Below, piece by piece: positions 50,891-59,439 of a stretch of DNA of 64,000 nucleotides (positions within the stretch are counted from its first letter, which is position 1; each line of letters starts with the position of its first letter). The position numbers and the translations under genes were made by a program. The stretch covers positions 30,402 to 94,401 of the forward strand of contig JADMJV010000019.1 of the NCBI GenBank assembly GCA_018780265.1. The letters are read 5' to 3'. Source of the DNA: a bacterium. GTDB lineage: Bacteria; Vulcanimicrobiota; Xenobia; Xenobiales; JADMJV01. Below the pieces are notes generated by a model that searched no databases, had not been told where the DNA came from, and saw only the letters and a list, made by a program, of their open reading frames with translations.

Positions 50891-51355
50891 ATGCGTACTG
50901 AGACTGCCGGGGTGGTGGCCCCTCCTCCCCTCATTTTCTTGACCTTTCTGGCCTGCTCGTTGGCAATTCACCGCTACTATCCGTGGAGTAGCGGGCTACC
51001 CGGCCCGTTGCGCCAGACCGTGGCGGTCGCAATGATAGCAGGAGGGTTGACGCTGGTGATTCTAGCCGCCCGCCTTTTTCGGGGGGTCGGTACCGCCATC
51101 AGACCCTGGAATCCCAGCACCGCCCTGGTGTTGACCGGTCCCTATCGTTGGACGCGCAATCCGATGTACGTGGCGATGACCCTGATCTATGCAGCCATCT
51201 CCTTGCTGGTGGACAGTCTCTGGCCCATCCTTTTTCTGCCGGCCCTGCTCCAGACCATGAACTGGGGCGTAATTCAACGCGAAGAACGCTACCTCGAAGG
51301 GTTATTCGGCGAAGAGTATCGGGCTTACCGAGAGCAGGTCAGGCGCTGGATCTAG
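50891..51355 (+). CDS. Isoprenylcysteine carboxyl methyltransferase / PEMT-like membrane protein
   Basis: A 154-aa integral membrane protein with four hydrophobic helices and the family signature GPYRWTRNPMYV, followed by R-E-E-R-Y-L-E-G-L-F-G-E-E-Y-R-A-Y. This is the S-adenosylmethionine-binding region of the ICMT/PEMT superfamily; bacterial members methylate lipids, thiols or other small groups and are mostly uncharacterised. ATG 50891 is used; the frame is open 19 codons upstream but that part is not hydrophobic and overlaps nothing recognised. It is divergent from the composite pseudogene. Confidence 0.78.
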   Translation: MRTETAGVVAPPPLIFLTFLACSLAIHRYYPWSSGLPGPLRQTVAVAMIAGGLTLVILAARLFRGVGTAIRPWNPSTALVLTGPYRWTRNPMYVAMTLIYAAISLLVDSLWPILFLPALLQTMNWGVIQREERYLEGLFGEEYRAYREQVRRWI

Positions 51356-51464
51356 TTCAAGCTTTGGCCGCAATCTGGCAACATTTGGGCGCCCCGGTAG
51401 AAATCAAGGAGTACGGCCGGGACTATGCTGGTCCCCATCAAGCGATAGCAAGGGAGACCGCAAA

Positions 51465-52424
51465 ATGTTGATTCAACCCAACCGTTGCCAATACTCGATA
51501 GGCCTGTTCCAAAAGAGGTCCGAAACCGTGTCGGCCCAACAACCTGCAGCCCAAGAGGATGGGGTCAGCAACCCAATCTGTCCGGCCCCCAGCCCGGTGA
51601 TACTGCCTCAGCTACAGATGGCCGAGCAGGGGAGCCTACCGGTAGCGCGTTTCTGCGGCGCCGCACCCCATCCCCGGCGTCTCGACGTAGACAATGTGAG
51701 AGCCGGCCAAGCCGCCGCCCGCGAGGCTCGGCGCTATACGGGAACGAGGGCCGACCAACTGACAGGACTGCTGCCAGGCTACGCCAATACCACCTCGATA
51801 CCGGCAACCTTGGACGGAAAAACCAACCAGTGCGCCAACTTTGTTTCCACCTTTGGCCAGCGCGAGGGGCTCAAGGGGCACTACATCAGCGTTCCCCGAC
51901 TGCGAGAGGCCATTGTGCAGCAGCAGTGGCGCAAGGTGACCGCCCAACAGGCCATGCCGGGAGACATTTGGATGAGCGATACTCACACCGAACTGGTCAC
52001 GAGAATGGCCCGCAACCGGCACGACCTTCCCCAGACGACAGGCTCCAACAACAACGGCCACTGGTATCAGACGGTCTCTACCCGAAGCAAGAGCGGCGGG
52101 GCCTACTATGCCCGACCGGTATGGAAGCCAGAAGCAAAAGAATCAAGACTGACTGGAAAAGTGCCCGCCCGCTTTTCCGCCCAACCAGGCGCCCAAACCG
52201 ATACCGGTAGCTGCGCCCAGACCGCCGCCGATGCCGGCGCAAACGACTCCACGGGCAATTCCTATGCTGAGCAGAGCGAGAATCTGCAGGCCGGGGTTGC
52301 TGCCCAGAGCCTTCATTCCGCTCTCCATTCCCAGGCGCAGTCCCAGGTCCATACCGACGTAACCGAGACCCAGTCCAGCCCCCAGTCCACCCAAGATCTG
52401 GCCAGTCAGGACGGCCTTGTCTAA
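51465..52424 (+). CDS. NlpC/P60- or CHAP-like cysteine peptidase-fold protein
   Basis: A protein of up to 319 aa. Residues about 75-215 look like a papain-like amidase: Cys123 in N-Q-C-A-N-F-V, the turn P-G-D-I-W-M, and His174 in S-D-T-H-T-E-L-V. Such domains cleave peptidoglycan stem peptides. No clear signal peptide. The last 90 codons (52143-52424) are antisense to a glycine-rich membrane protein and look like shadow sequence, so the true end may be near 52150 if there is a frameshift. GGGAG 8 nt before the ATG supports the start. Confidence 0.6.
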   Translation: MLIQPNRCQYSIGLFQKRSETVSAQQPAAQEDGVSNPICPAPSPVILPQLQMAEQGSLPVARFCGAAPHPRRLDVDNVRAGQAAAREARRYTGTRADQLTGLLPGYANTTSIPATLDGKTNQCANFVSTFGQREGLKGHYISVPRLREAIVQQQWRKVTAQQAMPGDIWMSDTHTELVTRMARNRHDLPQTTGSNNNGHWYQTVSTRSKSGGAYYARPVWKPEAKESRLTGKVPARFSAQPGAQTDTGSCAQTAADAGANDSTGNSYAEQSENLQAGVAAQSLHSALHSQAQSQVHTDVTETQSSPQSTQDLASQDGLV

Positions 52425-52511
52425 CTTCTCGGGCGAGGGGTCCTGCGGGTCTCGAGGTGGCCCGCTGAGGGGGCGCACAAAGGGAGTAAAGGGACGGGTA
52501 TTGACCTGCAT
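52143..52511 (-). CDS. Glycine-rich (glycine-zipper) membrane protein
   Basis: A 122-aa protein. The N-terminal third is Pro-rich and polar; then come two or three long Gly/Ala/Leu helices (GGLGAGLGLGYVGMDLGLRL, then GIGGGLGAATGIGLGAWLGG), typical of glycine-zipper membrane segments. Small, family not recognised. It overlaps the convergent peptidase-like gene by 282 nt, so at least one of the two reading frames must end earlier than annotated or both are real with an unusual antisense overlap. The composition of this strand is the more protein-like of the two. Confidence 0.5.
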   Translation of the reverse strand: MQVNTRPFTPFVRPLSGPPRDPQDPSPEKLDKAVLTGQILGGLGAGLGLGYVGMDLGLRLGMESGMKALGSNPGLQILALLSIGIARGVVCAGIGGGLGAATGIGLGAWLGGKAGGHFSSQS

Positions 52512-52666
52512 TTCGCTATCCTCCGGTGGCGGCCCCTCTGGCGGAGGCCTGCTCGCTACTATTGTAGCCGGCCATTTCGCAAGACATGTCAACGATTTGC
52601 AACAAGTCGGCCGGCAGGGTCGACTTAGAGAGGTCCAGAAGGGGCTGCGCCGGAGGTGGTGATCCT

Positions 52667-54802
52667 ATGTTGAAACGATATTTACTCTGGCTGCTGGCGG
52701 TGGGCGTCCTGACCCCGGGCGGCTTTGCCGAGCCTGGCCAGACCTGGACCTACCCCACCACCCGTCAATCCGACCAAAAGGACGACTATCATGGCACGGT
52801 GGTCAAAGACCCCTATCGCTGGTTGGAAGACGACAACTCCGCGGAGACGGCGGCCTGGGTCACCGAACAGAACAAGCTGACCTTTAGTTACCTGGAGTCG
52901 ATCCCGTTCCGAGCCGCCGTCAAGGAGCGCCTGCTCAAACTCACCAACTACCCCCGCTACAGCCTGCCCTTCCACTATGGCCCCACCTACTTCTTCAGCA
53001 AAAATGACGGCTTACAAAAGCAGGCAGTGTGGTACGTGCAAACGGGCCTGAACGGAACCCCCGAGGTCCTGATCGATCCCAATACGCTTTCGGCCGATGG
53101 CACCACCTCGCTCTCCTTCATCACTTTCAACAAGTCGGGAACACTGGCGGCCTACGGTCAGAGCCAGGGTGGCTCGGACTGGAAAGAGATCCACGTGTTG
53201 GATGTCAAGACTCGCAAAGTGCTGAGCGACAAAGTGGAGTGGGCCAAAGTAACGGGGGCCGCCTGGGGAGGCGACGGGTTCTACTATTCGCGCTATGACG
53301 CTCCCGCCGATGGCCACCTGCTCTCGGCCAAAAACGAAAACCACAAGGTCTATTTCCACAAGGTCGGCACGCCTCAGAGTCAAGATGTGCTGATTTATGA
53401 AGACAAAGACAATCTGCAGCGCTTTCATACCGCCGACACCAGTGAGGACGAGCGCTACCTGTTTATCGACATCTCCGACCGAGGCAAGGGCAAGGAAGGC
53501 AACGCCTTATACTTCAAGGACCTCAGCCAGAAGAACAGCCCCCTGCGCCCGCTCATCGCCGAGGTCAGCGACGACACCTACAGTGCCGTGGAAGAAATCA
53601 ACGGGAAATTTCTGGTCGAGACCAATCATGGTGCACCTCGTGGCCGAGTGGTCCTGATCGATCCCGACAAGCCCGCCGAGTCCGACTGGAAAGAAATCAT
53701 CCCGGAGGGCCCGGATGTCCTCAGTCACGTTTCCGCGGCGGGCGGCAAGCTCTTTGCCAACTACATGAAAGACGTGACCACGCGAGTGCGCGTCTACTCG
53801 ATGGCGGGCCAGTTAGAACACGAAGTTCAATTGCCTGGACTGGGCACGGCTTCGGGCTTTGGCGGCTGGAGAGATGACACTTCGGTCTTCTATAGTTTCA
53901 GCTCCTACAACTATCCACCCACGATTTTCAACTATGACCTCAAGACCCAAAAGAGCACGCTGTTTCGCAAGCCGGAACTGGCCTTTGAGCCTACTGACTA
54001 CGAAGTTCAGCAGGTGTTTTACAAGTCCAAAGACGGTACCAAAGTGCCCATGTTTGTGGTCCATCGCAAGGGGCTGCAAAAGACCGGCGCCAACCCTACC
54101 CTACTCTACGGCTACGGCGGCTTTAACATCAGCCTCACGCCGGGATTCAACTCTTCGGTCATCGCCCTGCTCGATGAAGGCTTCGTCTATGTAGTGGCCA
54201 ATCTGCGCGGCGGAGGCGAGTACGGCGAAGACTGGCACCGCGGCGGAATGCTGCTGGACAAGCACAAGGTCTACGAAGACTTCATCGCCTCCGCCCAGTA
54301 TCTGATCGACAACAAATACACCAATCCCAACAAACTGGCCATTCAAGGCGGTTCCAACGGCGGTCTGCTGGTGGGCGCCGTCATGAATCTGCGTCCCGAC
54401 CTCTTTAAAGTAGGCCTGCCCGCCGTGGGCGTAATGGACATGCTGCGCTTCCACACCTTCACCATCGGCTGGAACTGGAAGCCCGAATACGGCTCGAGTG
54501 AAGATGAAGTCAACTTCAAGAACCTGTATGGCTATTCGCCCATGCACAACGTCAAAACCGGGGCCCGCTATCCCGCCACCCTGATCACTACCGCCGACCA
54601 CGACGACCGGGTAGTACCGGCCCACTCCTTCAAATACGCCGCCACCATGCAGGAGAAGGTGGGCAAGGACAACCCCGTGCTCATTCGCATCGACACCAAA
54701 TCAGGGCACGGAGCCAGCAACTTAATCAAGGGAATCGAACTTACAGCCGACATATACTCGTTCGTGATGTATAACCTGGGAGTCACCCCCAAACACCTAT
54801 AA
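52667..54802 (+). CDS. Secreted prolyl oligopeptidase (S9A family)
   Basis: A 711-aa serine peptidase with an N-terminal Sec signal (LLWLLAVGVLTPGGFA), so it is periplasmic or secreted. It cleaves short peptides after proline. The N-terminal region begins D-P-Y-R-W-L-E-D, the seven-bladed propeller fills about 90-430, and the alpha/beta hydrolase domain follows, with catalytic Ser in GGSNGGLLVG, Asp in DHDDRV and His in SGHGASN. Length and motifs are normal. GGAGGT 9 nt upstream marks ATG 52667; the longer open frame is not needed. Confidence 0.94.
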   Translation: MLKRYLLWLLAVGVLTPGGFAEPGQTWTYPTTRQSDQKDDYHGTVVKDPYRWLEDDNSAETAAWVTEQNKLTFSYLESIPFRAAVKERLLKLTNYPRYSLPFHYGPTYFFSKNDGLQKQAVWYVQTGLNGTPEVLIDPNTLSADGTTSLSFITFNKSGTLAAYGQSQGGSDWKEIHVLDVKTRKVLSDKVEWAKVTGAAWGGDGFYYSRYDAPADGHLLSAKNENHKVYFHKVGTPQSQDVLIYEDKDNLQRFHTADTSEDERYLFIDISDRGKGKEGNALYFKDLSQKNSPLRPLIAEVSDDTYSAVEEINGKFLVETNHGAPRGRVVLIDPDKPAESDWKEIIPEGPDVLSHVSAAGGKLFANYMKDVTTRVRVYSMAGQLEHEVQLPGLGTASGFGGWRDDTSVFYSFSSYNYPPTIFNYDLKTQKSTLFRKPELAFEPTDYEVQQVFYKSKDGTKVPMFVVHRKGLQKTGANPTLLYGYGGFNISLTPGFNSSVIALLDEGFVYVVANLRGGGEYGEDWHRGGMLLDKHKVYEDFIASAQYLIDNKYTNPNKLAIQGGSNGGLLVGAVMNLRPDLFKVGLPAVGVMDMLRFHTFTIGWNWKPEYGSSEDEVNFKNLYGYSPMHNVKTGARYPATLITTADHDDRVVPAHSFKYAATMQEKVGKDNPVLIRIDTKSGHGASNLIKGIELTADIYSFVMYNLGVTPKHL

Positions 54803-54809
54803 CTGGGTC

Positions 54810-54837
54810 TTGACAACGGGCCCAGAAGGCCTATTCT
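54810..54837 (+). promoter_or_regulatory. Sigma-70-type promoter of the pantothenate operon
   Basis: TTGACA at 54810-54815 (exact consensus) and TATTCT at 54832-54837 are separated by 16 nt. The start codon of the first gene is at 54934, about 90 nt downstream. It lies just after the peptidase stop. Confidence 0.55.
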
Positions 54838-54933
54838 GAGGGTGCCTGGGTGTGGAACGGGTCGACTGGAGACAGCGGCCACGAGCAACTTTGCACTCCG
54901 GCATGATTATAGCCAAAGTGAGGACTTGATCCG

Positions 54934-55638
54934 ATGGGACAAGTACCCGTTGAGGGCGCGCCCCTCTATTGTTTAATTGGAAATGGCCGACTTTCTCGGC
55001 ATCTGCAACACTATTTCGACCAGTTGCAACTGGCCTACCGGGTCTGGACCCGAAGCGGCCCGCCCCTCTCGCAAGCGCTTGAAAACTGCACCCACGTTTT
55101 GTTGCTGATCTCCGACGACGCCTTGCTCGACTTTCTGCACACCCATCCTGAGTTGCAGAAATACACGGTGGTTCACTTCTCAGGTAGCCTGGCAACTCCG
55201 TTGGCCTGGGGCGCCCATCCGTTGATGACCTTCTCGCACCAACTCTACACTTGCGAAGAATACCGCGAGATCCACTTTGTCATCGACCATCGGGCCCCGG
55301 CCTTCGAAACACTGTTGCCCGGTCTGCCCAATCCCCACCACCGTTTGGACTCCGACCTGAAAGCCCGTTACCACGCCGAGTGCGTGCTGTCGGGCAACTT
55401 CACGGCCATGCTCTGGTCGCACTTCTTTCAGGTGATGGAAAATCAACTGGGTCTACCGCGCCAGGCGGCCCTCCCCTACTTGAAACGGGTGGCCGCCAAC
55501 CTGCAAAGCGAGGGCAATCCGCTGACCGGACCGCTGGTGCGTGGTGACTCGGCTACGGTGCAGCGCAACCTGCAGGCTCTCGAAGGCGACCCCTATCAAA
55601 ACGTCTACACCAGCTTTGTGCAGGCCTATCAGGCATGA
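54934..55638 (+). CDS. Rossmann-fold DUF2520 protein, candidate ketopantoate reductase
   Basis: A 234-aa protein with an N-terminal NAD(P)-binding-like segment (Y-C-L-I-G-N-G-R-L-S-R-H-L) and a C-terminal helical domain of the DUF2520 type (S-G-N-F-T-A-M-L-W). It is first in the operon with panB, panC and coaX, and overlaps panB by 4 nt. The pathway needs a ketopantoate reductase (PanE or IlvC) and none is otherwise present, so I infer this job. The glycine motif G-N-G-x-L is looser than the usual G-x-G-x-x-G. GAGGA lies 9 nt upstream of the ATG. Confidence 0.8.
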   Translation: MGQVPVEGAPLYCLIGNGRLSRHLQHYFDQLQLAYRVWTRSGPPLSQALENCTHVLLLISDDALLDFLHTHPELQKYTVVHFSGSLATPLAWGAHPLMTFSHQLYTCEEYREIHFVIDHRAPAFETLLPGLPNPHHRLDSDLKARYHAECVLSGNFTAMLWSHFFQVMENQLGLPRQAALPYLKRVAANLQSEGNPLTGPLVRGDSATVQRNLQALEGDPYQNVYTSFVQAYQA

Positions 55639-56426
55639 AAAACATCCAGGACTTCGCACGCGCCCGTAGCGACGGGCGCAAAATCGTGATGCTCACCGCG
55701 TATGACTACTGGAGCGCCCGTCTGCTCAACGACACCCCGGTGGACTGTCTGCTGGTGGGTGACAGTTGCGCCATGGTGATGCACGGCTATCCGGACACCC
55801 TGGCCGCCACCACCGAACTGATGAGCCTGCACACCCGGGCCGTGCGACTGGGAGCGCCCGACCTCTTTGTGGTGGGCGACATGCCGTTTCTTTCCTTCCG
55901 CGGCAGCCGCGACCGGGCCATGGACTGCGTTCAGGCTTTGATGCAGGCCGGCGCCCAGGCGGTCAAACTGGAGGGGGCGGCCGGTCACCTCGATCTGGTG
56001 CAGCATCTAAGTGAATCGGGCGTCCCGGTAATGGGCCACCTGGGACTCACGCCCCAATCGGTGCATGCCCTGGGAGGCTACCGGGTCCAGGCCCGCAGCC
56101 AAGAAGCCGCGCAACGCCTGGTGCAGGACGCGCTGGCCCTGCAGCAAGCCGGCTGCTTCGCCCTGGTGCTGGAATGCGTACCCGACACTGTGGCGGCCCA
56201 GGTCACCCAACAACTCGACATTCCCACCATCGGCATCGGAGCCGGCCCTCAAGTGGACGGACAGGTACTGGTGTTGCACGATATGCTGGGGGCTCAACCC
56301 AAATTCCAACCCCGTTTCGTGCGTCGCTATGGCGACCTGGCCGGGCTTCTCCAAGGGGCGGTTGGCCGCTTTGTGGAGGATGTGCGCAGCGGGGCCTTCC
56401 CCGCCCCGGAGGAGAGCTACCCATGA
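55635..56426 (+). CDS. panB: 3-methyl-2-oxobutanoate hydroxymethyltransferase
   Basis: Transfers a one-carbon unit from 5,10-methylene-tetrahydrofolate to ketoisovalerate, giving ketopantoate, the first step to pantothenate. The 263-aa TIM barrel shows MLTAYDYWSARLL, the metal site V-G-D-S, the VKLEGA stretch, G-H-L-G-L-T-P-Q and IGIGAGPQVDGQVLVLHDML. ATG in a 4-nt overlap with the DUF2520 gene (ATGA) and another with panC. Cytoplasmic. Length and motifs are normal. Confidence 0.96.
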   Translation: MKNIQDFARARSDGRKIVMLTAYDYWSARLLNDTPVDCLLVGDSCAMVMHGYPDTLAATTELMSLHTRAVRLGAPDLFVVGDMPFLSFRGSRDRAMDCVQALMQAGAQAVKLEGAAGHLDLVQHLSESGVPVMGHLGLTPQSVHALGGYRVQARSQEAAQRLVQDALALQQAGCFALVLECVPDTVAAQVTQQLDIPTIGIGAGPQVDGQVLVLHDMLGAQPKFQPRFVRRYGDLAGLLQGAVGRFVEDVRSGAFPAPEESYP

Positions 56427-57178
56427 AGCTTTTTCAAGACCTGGACGAGTGGCGCCGGTGGCGCAGCCAACTCTCCGAACCCCTGGGCTTCGTGCCCACC
56501 ATGGGGGCGCTCCACGCTGGCCACCTCAGCCTGGTAGATCGATCTCTTCGAGAAAACGAACGGACGGCCGTATCCATTTTCGTCAACCCTACCCAATTTG
56601 ACGATCCCAGCGATCTGGCCGCCTATCCTCAACCTCTGCAACAAGATCTGGAAATGCTCCAGGGCGTGGACTTCGTGATCGCCCCACCGGCCGCCCAAAT
56701 GTACCCTCACGGCTACCGCTATCGGGTGAGCGAAAGCCAGCTCAGCAAAATCTTGTGCGGGGCTCACCGACCGGGCCACTTTGACGGAATGCTCACGGTG
56801 GTCCTCAAGTTGCTTCAGTTGGTGGCGCCCACCCGGGCCTACTTTGGAGAAAAGGACTTCCAGCAACTTGAGTTGATCCGGGGGATGGTCGAGGAATTCT
56901 TCCTGCCCCTGGAAGTGGTGGGCTGCCCCATCGTGCGCGAAAGCGACGGACTGGCCCTCAGCTCACGCAATACCCGTCTCAGTCCCGAGGAGCGCGCCCT
57001 GGCCCCACAGTTGGCCCGGCTGCTGCAAACCTCGCGCCCCCCCGAGGCCATCGCCGACGGCCTGATGCGGGCCGGCTTTGAAGTCGACTATGTTCAACAC
57101 TGGCGGGGCCGACTGCTGGCCGCGGTGCGTCTGGGGCCGGTCCGCCTGATCGATAACGTAGCCCTGGAGACGCTATGA
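56423..57178 (+). CDS. panC: Pantoate--beta-alanine ligase
   Basis: Joins pantoate and beta-alanine with ATP to form pantothenate. The 251-aa protein has FVPTMGALHAGHLSLV (HIGH-like ATP motif), SIFVNPTQF, Y-F-G-E-K-D-F-Q-Q-L and the C-terminal S-S-R-N-T-R-L-S (KMSKS-like). It is about 30 residues shorter than E. coli PanC because the C-terminal domain is trimmed. ATG 56423 overlaps the panB stop, and the stop overlaps coaX (ATGA). The supply of beta-alanine (panD) is not in the window. Confidence 0.96.
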   Translation: MKLFQDLDEWRRWRSQLSEPLGFVPTMGALHAGHLSLVDRSLRENERTAVSIFVNPTQFDDPSDLAAYPQPLQQDLEMLQGVDFVIAPPAAQMYPHGYRYRVSESQLSKILCGAHRPGHFDGMLTVVLKLLQLVAPTRAYFGEKDFQQLELIRGMVEEFFLPLEVVGCPIVRESDGLALSSRNTRLSPEERALAPQLARLLQTSRPPEAIADGLMRAGFEVDYVQHWRGRLLAAVRLGPVRLIDNVALETL

Positions 57179-57963
57179 TCTTAGCGTTGGACGTGGGCAA
57201 CAGCCACATTTTCGGGGGCCTCTTTGTAGAGGACGAACTGCAGGTTCGCTTTCGTCGCAATTCCAAGGGAGAAATGACTTCGGATGAACTGGGGGTGTTT
57301 TTGCGGGCGGTCATCCGCGAGTGGGGTTTTGACCCCGTAGAAGTCAGAGATGTGGCCGTTTGCTCGGTAGTGCCCGAACATCACCACGCCATATTCAATT
57401 GTGCCCTCAAGTATTTTCAAAAGGAGCCCTTCTTCCTCAAGGCGGGCGTCAAGACGGGCCTGAAAATCCTCTGTCGCAACCCCTCCGAAGTAGGCGCCGA
57501 CCGCATCGCCGCGGCCGTGGGCGCCTCGGTACTGCACCCTGGCAGCCATCTGATCGTAACCGATTTTGGCACGGCCACCACCCTGGACGTGATTCGAGCC
57601 GGCAGCGAATACCTGGGCGGGCTGATTATGCCCGGCCTGCGCACCGCCATGGAGTCGCTGGTAGAACGCACCGCCAAACTGCCTCCGGTGGAAATCGTCG
57701 TCCCCGATAACCTGGTGGGCCGCAGTACCGGCGAGAGCATCCAGTCAGGCCTCTACTTTGGCCACTATTACGCCATCCGCGAAATGATGCAGCACATCCG
57801 CCGCCAGGAGTTTCCTCAAGAGCCCGTAGTGTGCATCGGCACCGGCGGATTTTCGCGACTTTTCGAACGAGCCGGGCTCTTTGACGACATTCAAGCCGAC
57901 CTGGTGTTGCAGGGCCTGCACCACACCTGGACACTCAACCGCAGCCAGCGCCGCAAGGTATGA
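57175..57963 (+). CDS. coaX: Type III pantothenate kinase
   Basis: Phosphorylates pantothenate, the first step of coenzyme A synthesis; type III enzymes are not feedback-inhibited by CoA and need a monovalent cation. The 262-aa ASKHA-fold protein has LALDVGNSHIFGGLF, NPSEVGADRIAAAVGA and D-F-G-T-A-T-T-L-D. It overlaps panC by 4 nt, so this operon takes ketoisovalerate through to phosphopantothenate. The next gene begins 25 nt later. Confidence 0.95.
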   Translation: MILALDVGNSHIFGGLFVEDELQVRFRRNSKGEMTSDELGVFLRAVIREWGFDPVEVRDVAVCSVVPEHHHAIFNCALKYFQKEPFFLKAGVKTGLKILCRNPSEVGADRIAAAVGASVLHPGSHLIVTDFGTATTLDVIRAGSEYLGGLIMPGLRTAMESLVERTAKLPPVEIVVPDNLVGRSTGESIQSGLYFGHYYAIREMMQHIRRQEFPQEPVVCIGTGGFSRLFERAGLFDDIQADLVLQGLHHTWTLNRSQRRKV

Positions 57964-57988
57964 GGTAGGCCCCGTAGAATTTTTAGGG

Positions 57989-58393
57989 ATGAAGAAAAGC
58001 ACGCTCATCGCCGGCCTGTTGGTGGCCAGCCTGTCGGGTTGCGCCCACAAGGCTCCCGAACTGGACGGTGCTATCAACAAAGACAAAATCCCGGTCTACA
58101 GCAACTCCGAAATCGACCCGGGCCAGGCACTGGCTGGAGCCGAAACCAGCGGAGACTACGGCACTTTTTATGCCAAATATTGGGACCTGAAGACCAGCGA
58201 TCCGCCGGAGAAGGTGGTCGAATTCTACAAAAAGGCCCTGCCCACCGCTAAAGTTGAGACCAACGAGGGCAACACCACTTTCAATTGGGAATTCCCCGGC
58301 GCCGAGAAGGGTGAGAGCATCGAGATTACGGTCAAGCCGGGCCTGATCCACATTTCCGAAGACCTCCGAATCGGCAAGCACAAGCGCAACTAA
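57989..58393 (+). CDS. Small lipoprotein of unknown function
   Basis: A 134-aa lipoprotein: MKKSTLIAGLLVASLSG-Cys gives a lipobox with Cys18. The mature domain has one helix and a four-strand sheet (P-P-E-K-V-V-E-F-Y-K-K-A-L-P, then T-F-N-W-E-F-P), similar in outline to small BON- or PepSY-like envelope proteins, family not assigned. ATG 57989 follows coaX by 25 nt; an earlier start in the same frame would overlap coaX. Probably exported to the outer or inner membrane. Confidence 0.68.
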   Translation: MKKSTLIAGLLVASLSGCAHKAPELDGAINKDKIPVYSNSEIDPGQALAGAETSGDYGTFYAKYWDLKTSDPPEKVVEFYKKALPTAKVETNEGNTTFNWEFPGAEKGESIEITVKPGLIHISEDLRIGKHKRN

Positions 58394-58736
58394 ATTCGCC
58401 AGGGCCGGGCCCGCTGCCCAAATGGACTCGGGATTTACCTATTCCAGAGTAGAGAATGGAATGGGTCTCTCGATTTACCTGCCCGCCGCCAGTCTGCAGG
58501 AGATGGCAAACTGGGGACACAGCCTCCTGGGTTAAGCTTGACACAGGCCCGTTCGCCTCTGATAGTCGAGAATAAACTGCGCGTTGCGCCGTTCCATGTC
58601 GCGCAGGCGTGCATCGGTAGACTTCGGGTCGGACCGATACCACCTTGCAACCAGCCCACCCTCACCAATAGGTCAGCCCATCACAAAGCGAGCGGTTTGA
58701 TTGGCCGGAGTGAAGACCGTTGGTTTAGCTTCGACG
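58394..58736. other. Intergenic stretch without a convincing gene
   Basis: 343 nt between the lipoprotein and the toxin gene. Short broken frames only. One minus-strand piece near 58550-58650 reads R-L-R-D-M-E-R-R-N-A-Q-F-I-L-D-Y, which looks coding, but it has no start or context. A TTGACA ... TGATAG pair at about 58540 points to no gene. Confidence 0.4.
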
Positions 58737-59102
58737 TCAGGTCAAGTTGAGCACTCTTAGCAACGCAATGCGGACTCGTTGCATCGAGACTTCATCCAGC
58801 GTGCCGATACGCTGGGTCAGACGGGCCTTGCTGATCGTCTGCAGTTGTTCGCACTTAACGTAGGACGTCGCCGCAAGGCCGTTTGCAGGTGACGGTTCAA
58901 TCGCGACATGCGAAGCGAAGTTTCGGCCCTGGGTGGTTACTGCCGCGACGATGGTCAGCGGGTAATTAGGATTCGCGCTGGCTGCATTTTCTTGGACCAC
59001 CAGCGCGGGTCGCCGGCCAGTTTGCTCCGAACCTCGGCCAGGGCTCCAGTCCACCCAATATAAGTCACCCCGGGCAACTGCAGATTTAGGCGTCGTCGCC
59101 AA
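58737..59102 (-). CDS. MazF/PemK-type mRNA interferase toxin
   Basis: A 121-aa toxin of the MazF/PemK family, which cleaves mRNA at short sequences. Seen: the N-terminal G-D-L-Y-W-V-D-W, then R-R-P-A-L-V-V, the strand Y-P-L-T-I-V-A-A-V-T-T, the S-Y-V-K-C-E-Q-L-Q-T-I stretch (with the usual D replaced by E) and a C-terminal helix ending R-I-A-L-L-R-V-L. TTG start overlapping the antitoxin gene by 17 nt, with GAGG 6 nt upstream, so the pair is coupled. Adjacent antitoxin supports function. Confidence 0.85.
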   Translation of the reverse strand: MATTPKSAVARGDLYWVDWSPGRGSEQTGRRPALVVQENAASANPNYPLTIVAAVTTQGRNFASHVAIEPSPANGLAATSYVKCEQLQTISKARLTQRIGTLDEVSMQRVRIALLRVLNLT

Positions 59103-59358
59103 GCATCACCTCGGCCTGAGCAGCAGCCGCGAAATCGAGGTCACAACTCTCCAGGTCTTTGCCCAACAGCGTATAGCCTTCATAGCGGGCCTGCTCCTCG
59201 GCGACCCGGATCGCCTGTGCCAGACTTTCTTGCATCAGCGCATTCAGACTCATTCGCTTGTGGCGGGCAACCTCTTGAGCCGCAGAGTACATTTGTGGGC
59301 TCAGACGCAAGGTAAGTGTTTTGGAGTTCTTTGGTCCTGACACGAGTTGTGGAATCAT
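59086..59358 (-). CDS. Ribbon-helix-helix antitoxin
   Basis: A 90-aa protein starting with a ribbon-helix-helix (K-T-L-T-L-R-L-S, then A-A-Q-E-V-A-R-H-K-R-M-S-L-N-A-L), the DNA-binding fold of HicB_1/Arc-type antitoxins. The C-terminal part, acidic and Ala-rich, would wrap the MazF toxin. It would also repress its own promoter. It lies upstream of, and overlaps, the toxin gene in the usual antitoxin-first order. Confidence 0.78.
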   Translation of the reverse strand: MIPQLVSGPKNSKTLTLRLSPQMYSAAQEVARHKRMSLNALMQESLAQAIRVAEEQARYEGYTLLGKDLESCDLDFAAAAQAEVMLGDDA

Positions 59359-59439
59359 CCTTTCTCAGTGTGACAGCAGGTTATGATAGCAAATCTTGAG
59401 TGCACAGACAACTGGCAGGCAAATCAAGCACAAACGCAA

